Assembly: GCA_027371655.1 (NCBI GenBank)
Contig: DAHXMR010000215.1
Span: 1-9,204, forward strand
Direction: 5' to 3'
DNA from: Microcaldota archaeon
Lineage (GTDB): Archaea; Micrarchaeota; Micrarchaeia; Norongarragalinales; CAINOH01
Length of the DNA stretch: 9,204 nucleotides
Below are positions 5,955 to 9,204 of the stretch, piece after piece. The notes below the pieces were generated by a model that saw nothing but the letters and a program-made list of their open reading frames with translations, did not search any database and was not told the DNA's origin. Position 1 is the first letter of the stretch, and the number at the start of each line of letters is the position of its first letter. A program made the translations under genes and the position numbers.

Positions 5955-6353
5955 ATGGCACAAACTTATCCCGTCCAATACACGATGAACCAGGCAAAGG
6001 CCGCGCTTTTGCAGACCGGAGACACTATCGTTGCGGACACCAAGCCGGTTCCCCAGAAGAAATGGAACTACGTCCCAATGTTCATGCCCACCGACACCGG
6101 CGGGCACAGCGTCGTCCACGTCAAGACAAGGCAGACATTCCTCAACGACGCAATCGGCAAGTGGAAGAAGTGGCACCTCTACCGCGCCGCGGCAGTATTT
6201 TTCTTCGTAATGTCAATCCTCGCGATTTCATACAACGCGGTGTTCGCGGCAATCCTCGCCCTCTTGGGCGGAACCGCGGCGGGCGCATACGTGTGGGAAG
6301 ACTTCTTCATCAGCCACATGTACAGGACAAGGCACCTGTTGGAATCGACATAA
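5955..6353 (+). CDS. Small two-helix membrane protein, type A, copy 1
   Basis: 132 residues, no family recognised. A polar N-terminal region of about 75 residues is followed by a membrane hairpin (about 77-93 and 95-114) and a short tail rich in His and Arg. Basic residues just before the first helix (KWKKWHLYR) suggest that both ends face the cytoplasm. The soluble part contains PMFMPTD (41-47), GH (50-51) and VHV (54-56), then LND and YR; the same signature occurs in order in the fourth gene of the cluster (PMFVPMD, GH, VHV, LN, YR). It also has KKWNYV (35-40), resembling TRWNYV and TRWEFV of the type B proteins. First gene behind the TATA box; ATG at 5955. An 86-base spacer separates it from the next gene. 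Confidence 0.8.
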   Translation: MAQTYPVQYTMNQAKAALLQTGDTIVADTKPVPQKKWNYVPMFMPTDTGGHSVVHVKTRQTFLNDAIGKWKKWHLYRAAAVFFFVMSILAISYNAVFAAILALLGGTAAGAYVWEDFFISHMYRTRHLLEST

Positions 6354-6439
6354 GCCAAAAATTCCCTTTCCCGTTTTTGGGAATTCAACTTTCAAGAAAA
6401 AAAAGACAAAAAAAGAAAAAAATTGAGTGGTTTTGAAAA
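6354..6439. other. Hairpin and A-rich spacer between cluster genes 1 and 2
   Basis: AATTCCC (6360-6366) can pair with GGGAATT (6379-6385), followed by a strand-biased purine tract (about 6395-6421), almost all A. With no T-run after the stem this is not a terminator. It may be a processing site that lets the first gene accumulate separately, or an unstructured leader for gene 2, whose ribosome-binding site is probably GAGTGG (6425-6430). Confidence 0.45.
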
Positions 6440-6802
6440 ATGGTCTCACCGGGCGTGCAGGAACAGTATTCGACCGTGACCGGCCAGGCCAAGGGGGGGT
6501 TCGAGCAGGACGCGCCGCACACGATGCTGCACGCGGACGCGAAGGAGAGTTTGCCCCCGTTTTTGAGGACGAACACGCGCTGGAACTACGTGCTCGAGTA
6601 CATCGACTTCTGGCGCGCGGAGAAGAAGACCATGATTTACTTCATTTTCTTCCTCGTCGGAGGGTTTGTCACGCTTCCCTATTTTGCGCCCGGCGGGCTT
6701 TTGATGTTCGCGATGGCGGGCCGCTTGAAGAGCCTGGCGTACTGGAACAGGTTCGTTTACAACATATTCGGTGCCAACAGGACTTTGGTATTCACAGATT
6801 AG
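6440..6802 (+). CDS. Small two-helix membrane protein, type B, copy 1
   Basis: 120 residues, not recognised. A polar N-terminus of about 60 residues precedes a membrane hairpin (about 64-79 and 81-95) and a tail with aromatic residues. Before the hairpin is NTRWNYVLEYIDFWR (45-59), which aligns with KTRWEFVTDWLPYWK of the fifth cluster gene, and just upstream ADAKES/FLR aligns with ADGKET/FLG. Arg and Lys before the first helix suggest a cytoplasmic N-terminus. Its stop is followed directly by the ribosome-binding site of the next gene. Confidence 0.8.
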   Translation: MVSPGVQEQYSTVTGQAKGGFEQDAPHTMLHADAKESLPPFLRTNTRWNYVLEYIDFWRAEKKTMIYFIFFLVGGFVTLPYFAPGGLLMFAMAGRLKSLAYWNRFVYNIFGANRTLVFTD

Positions 6803-6811
6803 GTGCGAAAA

Positions 6812-7042
6812 ATGGCTTACAAAAAGGAAAGGCCGAAGGCGTACATGCCCGGGCCTATCGAAACGCTGATGGTGCTTGCGGAGGACGCGGGCCTAGTGAA
6901 ACTCGTGCAAACCGACAAGCACCCGACTTTCGAGGACGGCATGGTAAGGCTGGCATTTTTCGGGTTGCCCGACCAGCTCGTGTACGCTTTCGCGTTCGCA
7001 AGCCTCGGATACGCGTTGTTGCAAATCGGAGTACTGGGATAA
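6812..7042 (+). CDS. Small membrane-associated protein, type C, of the cluster
   Basis: 76 residues; unlike its neighbours it lacks the A or B signature. A basic N-terminus (KKERPK) is followed by an amphipathic part (PIETLMVLAEDAGLVKLVQ) and a C-terminal hydrophobic segment (about 50-75, LVYAFAFASLGYALLQIGVL), probably one helix. The frame extends to a GTG at 6803, but AGGTG (6801-6805) reads as the ribosome-binding site for ATG 6812, so the shorter form is preferred. It ends one base before the next start, so the genes are surely co-transcribed. No function is suggested. Confidence 0.75.
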   Translation: MAYKKERPKAYMPGPIETLMVLAEDAGLVKLVQTDKHPTFEDGMVRLAFFGLPDQLVYAFAFASLGYALLQIGVLG

Positions 7043-7043
7043 A

Positions 7044-7571
7044 ATGGCATCATTGACTTTGGCACAGGCAAAAAGCAGGATGGGCTCGGCTTCGGCAGCG
7101 CAAGCCGCATCGGAAAAGGCCGTCTACCACGGTCCCGGAAGCCACACAATGCCCAACCCCGTGATTTTCGACAAGAAACCCCCGGCAACCCCAAGCGCGG
7201 CAGCGCCCGCCGTAGCAAAAAAAGAGGGTTCGCATTTGACGTACGTGGAAGAGCGCCACGCCACGCCCATGTTTGTGCCCATGGACATCCAGCAGGGCAC
7301 AGGGCACGACGACAAGCCAGTGCACGTGCTGGACATCACCACCCGTGGCGAAGTGCTCAACACGCAGTTCGAGATTTACGGCAAGAGCATTTACCGCAAC
7401 TACTTCCTCACCCTGCTGTGCATAATTTTGACGGTTGCAAGCGCAGCAGTCAGCATTTACGTTGCCGCGGTTTTCGCCTACCTGGCGGGCCACTTCCACT
7501 CGGAACGCCTCGTGGCAAACGCGTGGGAAATCGAATGGTGGAAAGGAAAGTCGGTAGTTTACACTAAATGA
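7044..7571 (+). CDS. Two-helix membrane protein, type A, copy 2
   Basis: 175 residues, a longer relative of the first cluster gene. It begins with an extra low-complexity segment of about 65 residues rich in Ala, Ser and Pro, then the type A signature PMFVPMD (75-81), GTGH (85-88), VHV (93-95), LN (105-106) and YR (117-118), the membrane hairpin (about 119-133 and 135-150) and a Trp-rich tail (EIEWWKGK). His residues near the end of helix 2 (GHFHSE) echo the SHMYRTRH tail of copy 1. The start is one base after the previous stop. Confidence 0.8.
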   Translation: MASLTLAQAKSRMGSASAAQAASEKAVYHGPGSHTMPNPVIFDKKPPATPSAAAPAVAKKEGSHLTYVEERHATPMFVPMDIQQGTGHDDKPVHVLDITTRGEVLNTQFEIYGKSIYRNYFLTLLCIILTVASAAVSIYVAAVFAYLAGHFHSERLVANAWEIEWWKGKSVVYTK

Positions 7572-7582
7572 GGTCGTGAAAC

Positions 7583-7906
7583 ATGGCAAACTCGGAAGAA
7601 TACACGCAGGCTCCGGCGCAGGAGTACCCCTACATCAGGGCCACCACCGCGCTCGCCGACGGCAAGGAAACCTTCCTCGGAATGAAAACCAGGTGGGAAT
7701 TCGTCACCGACTGGCTGCCCTACTGGAAGGAAGCAATCCGCTACAGGCTGTACTCGTACGTGCTGTTCTTCATCGGCATCATCACCCTGTTCACCGCGCC
7801 AATAATCGCCATACCCGCCTTCTTCGGCGCCACATACTACTACGTGGTCGTCATGCACAAGAAGGACCTCATCACGAACGACCGCAAAGTAATCTGGGGC
7901 CACTAA
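7583..7906 (+). CDS. Small two-helix membrane protein, type B, copy 2
   Basis: 107 residues, paralogous to the second cluster gene. A Tyr-rich polar N-terminus (EYTQAPAQEYPY) is followed by KTRWEFVTDWLPYWK (35-49), an Arg/Tyr-rich segment (RYRLYSY), a membrane hairpin (about 58-71 and 72-91) and a charged tail. The codons strongly favour C in the third position, which suggests high expression. GAGGT (7570-7574) lies eight bases before the ATG, overlapping the previous stop. The cluster ends here; a T-rich terminator follows. Confidence 0.8.
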   Translation: MANSEEYTQAPAQEYPYIRATTALADGKETFLGMKTRWEFVTDWLPYWKEAIRYRLYSYVLFFIGIITLFTAPIIAIPAFFGATYYYVVVMHKKDLITNDRKVIWGH

Positions 7907-7938
7907 ACGGAAAAAAGGTTCAACCCACCATTCCCCAA

Positions 7939-7970
7939 ATTTTTCTTTTTTTTTCTTTTTTTATTTTCCC
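7939..7970 (+). terminator. T-rich terminator of the membrane cluster
   Basis: About 30 bases that are nearly all T, beginning some 33 bases after the last cluster stop and ending in TTTTTTTATTTTCCC, a 15-mer also found in the terminator at 3554-3568. No stem is evident. Oligo-T tracts alone are sufficient for archaeal termination. Confidence 0.7.
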
Positions 7971-7991
7971 AAATTTTCGCCCGTTCAGCGT

Positions 7992-8264
7992 TCAGCCGCC
8001 GCGCGAAAAGTAGGCTATTGCAGCCAACAAAAGCACTATTCCCGCGACAACGTAAATGTCCTGATATTCCTTGACCGACCACCAGAACGCGAAAGTCGGA
8101 TCCTCTTTTTTCAGCCGGTTCACCGCAGCGTTTATCGCCTGGTCCCGCTCGTACGAGTAATCATCCCAACCCGCCTTGGCCTCAAGGTCGCGCTTGAGCT
8201 CGAACAAGTCCTTTCCCGCCTTCAAATTGCGGTAAAACCACTCCTCCAAATCAGGCCTGACCAT
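7992..8264 (-). CDS. Small protein with a helical domain and C-terminal membrane anchor
   Basis: 90 residues, no named family. Residues 5-55 are charged and helical with L-x-E-W-F-x-x-N-L-x-x-G, then LKRDLEAKAGWDD (23-35) and AINAAVNRL (43-51). This resembles the short helical repeat with a Gly-Trp turn often seen at the ends of archaeal membrane proteins. A single hydrophobic segment (about 69-86) ends in SRGG, so it is probably tail-anchored with the N-terminal part in the cytoplasm. GGGGAG precedes the ATG at 8264 at normal spacing. It is divergent from pyrG and convergent with the membrane cluster. Confidence 0.7.
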   Translation of the reverse strand: MVRPDLEEWFYRNLKAGKDLFELKRDLEAKAGWDDYSYERDQAINAAVNRLKKEDPTFAFWWSVKEYQDIYVVAGIVLLLAAIAYFSRGG

Positions 8265-8380
8265 TTCAACTCCCCATTAGGACGCTAATCCGGCTTGCAA
8301 AGCGCCACCGCGCCGCCTTCCGGGCATTGCAGCCAACTTGCGCCCCAAACGCATTTAAAGCACAAAGGGGCGGTTAATGG

Positions 8381-8390
8381 TTAAATACTT
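8381..8390 (+). promoter_or_regulatory. TATA box of pyrG, placed for a leaderless mRNA
   Basis: TTAAATACTT is centred about 24 bases before the ATG of pyrG, the normal distance to a transcription start. No ribosome-binding site lies between. Transcription therefore probably begins at or next to the start codon. Confidence 0.6.
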
Positions 8391-8406
8391 TTTCAGTTGA
8401 AGTATT
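8384..8406. promoter_or_regulatory. Inverted repeat AATACTT...AAGTATT over the pyrG promoter
   Basis: Perfect seven-base arms (8384-8390 and 8400-8406) flank nine bases and cover the TATA box and the bases up to the start codon. If the mRNA is leaderless the repeat is not transcribed, so it would act as a DNA site (operator) and not as an RNA hairpin. Confidence 0.4.
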
Positions 8407-8408
8407 GC

Positions 8409-9204
8409 ATGCCCAAATTCGTTTTCGTCACGGGAGGGGTGCTGAGTTCCCTGGGCAAGGGCATCCTATCCGCTTCCATCTCGCGCCTACTGCGCAGCAG
8501 GGGAATAAACGCCAACAACATGAAAATCGACCCCTACCTAAACTGCGACGCGGGCACGCTCAACCCATTCGAGCACGGAGAGTGCTTCGTCACCCGCGAC
8601 GGGTTCGAATGCGACCTCGACCTGGGCAACTACGAACGCTTTCTTGACATTTACGCCAAGCGCGAGCAGAACCTGATGATGGGCGCCGCGTTCAAGCAGG
8701 TCATCGACCAGGAGCGCCACGGCGATTTTTTGGGCAAGACCATCCAGCTCATTCCCCACCTCACCAATGAAATCAAGCGCCGCGTCAAGGAAGCCGCCTC
8801 CGCCACCAAATGCGACGTTCTTGTCATAGAAATCGGGGGCACGGTGGGCGACTACGAGTCCGAAATGGTGTTCGAAGCCGCGCGCCAGTTGCACAACGCC
8901 GAAGGCCCAGGCAACGTGATGTTCGTCCACATCGCCCTTGTCCCGACAATAATCACCGGGGAAATGAAGACCAAGCCATTGCAGCACTCCGTGCGCGAAC
9001 TGCTCGCCCGCGGAATAGTGCCCGACATCTTGGTGGGCAGGGGAACGAAGCCAATTTCCAAGGAACTGAAAGAAAAAATCGCGCTGTTCTGCAACGTTAC
9101 CCCGCAGGACGTTTTCTCCTCGCCCGACCTCTCCGACATCTACGAGCTCCCGAATCCGCCGGGCACGATGATGCCGTCGAACGCGGAAAGCGTTTCCTCT
9201 ATTT
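8409..9204 (+). CDS. pyrG: CTP synthase, N-terminal part (continues beyond the window)
   Basis: 265 codons plus one base of an open frame that runs off the window end. CTP synthase converts UTP to CTP with ATP and glutamine in the cytoplasm. The visible part is the synthetase (amidoligase) domain: P-loop-like TGGVLSSLGKG (8-18), KIDPYLNCDAGT (39-50), HGECFVT (56-62), DLDLGNYERF (69-78) with the metal ligand D71, EIGGTVGDYES (141-151) with E141, and KTKPLQHSV (187-195), part of the UTP/CTP site. DIYELP (243-248) takes the place of the usual TIYEVPL. The glutaminase domain, normally C-terminal, is outside the window. ATG 8409 matches the family N-terminus exactly. Confidence 0.95.
   Translation, partial: MPKFVFVTGGVLSSLGKGILSASISRLLRSRGINANNMKIDPYLNCDAGTLNPFEHGECFVTRDGFECDLDLGNYERFLDIYAKREQNLMMGAAFKQVIDQERHGDFLGKTIQLIPHLTNEIKRRVKEAASATKCDVLVIEIGGTVGDYESEMVFEAARQLHNAEGPGNVMFVHIALVPTIITGEMKTKPLQHSVRELLARGIVPDILVGRGTKPISKELKEKIALFCNVTPQDVFSSPDLSDIYELPNPPGTMMPSNAESVSSI

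Larger units (their letters stand above)
8265..8408. other. Divergent promoter region between the anchored protein gene and pyrG
   Basis: 144 bases. On the plus strand it holds the pyrG TATA box next to the start codon. On the minus strand CTTTAAATG (8359-8351) could serve the small anchored protein with a leader of about 60 bases. I see nothing else in it. Confidence 0.5.

Noticed and set aside
5645..5956. 103-codon minus ORF across the cluster promoter
   Set aside because: It runs through the TATA box and both repeats, has no ribosome-binding site and no protein-like pattern.
7050..7589. 179-codon minus ORF opposite type A copy 2
   Set aside because: The plus gene fits the operon spacing and has a paralog; the minus frame has neither.
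7916..7930. GGTTCAACCC followed by ACCA, resembling a tRNA T-arm and 3' end
   Set aside because: No matching acceptor stem, anticodon arm or D-arm at the right distance on either strand.
8538..8987. 149-codon minus ORF opposite pyrG
   Set aside because: The pyrG motifs are complete and continuous on the plus strand; this is a shadow.
1..9204. CRISPR array, insertion sequence, rRNA or tRNA genes
   Set aside because: No regularly spaced repeats, transposase motifs or structured RNA signatures were seen on either strand.

Overview
The window looks archaeal, most likely from a small-genome DPANN-type lineage such as Diapherotrites or Micrarchaeota. The evidence is TATA-box promoters, GGTG/GGTGA ribosome-binding sites, leaderless-looking starts, GTG and TTG start codons, oligo-T terminators, short gene gaps and several small membrane proteins I cannot place in a family. 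The lineage is inferred from gene style, not from a marker gene.

Layout. (1) 1-892 is a DUF711/PFL (UPF0210) family gene broken by a fold-back: its middle part lies on the minus strand (288 to 1) and its C-terminal part on the plus strand (287-892), with 39 bases present twice in opposite orientation. This looks like an amplification or assembly chimera near a contig end, and it makes the apparent plus-strand ORF from 41 partly false. (2) 919-3454 (+) holds folC (folylpolyglutamate/dihydrofolate synthase), a translationally coupled 118-residue protein resembling the N-terminal accessory region of some dihydropteroate synthases but lacking the pterin-binding barrel, and a multi-pass membrane protein. 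(3) 3559-5864 (-) holds two adjacent paralogs of unknown function sharing a GGLVFTN C-terminal motif, an M42-family metallo-aminopeptidase, and possibly a small ORF upstream of it. (4) 5955-7906 (+) is a compact cluster of five small proteins behind a strong TATA box flanked by two inverted repeats. Four are two-helix membrane proteins forming two paralog pairs, in the order A1-B1-C-A2-B2, as if an A-B pair had been duplicated around C. I do not recognise the family; this is the best candidate for an undescribed system. (5) 7992-8264 (-) encodes a small protein with a C-terminal membrane anchor. (6) 8409 to the window end (+) is the N-terminal half of CTP synthase, pyrG, with a TATA box so close that its mRNA is probably leaderless.

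How it fits together. folC and the DHPS-like domain point to folate or a folate-like cofactor; the membrane gene behind them could be a transporter, but that is a guess from position. The M42 peptidase and CTP synthase are housekeeping. The five-gene cluster shows C-ending codon preference, especially in its last gene, and has its own promoter and terminator, consistent with a well-expressed membrane assembly built from related subunits.
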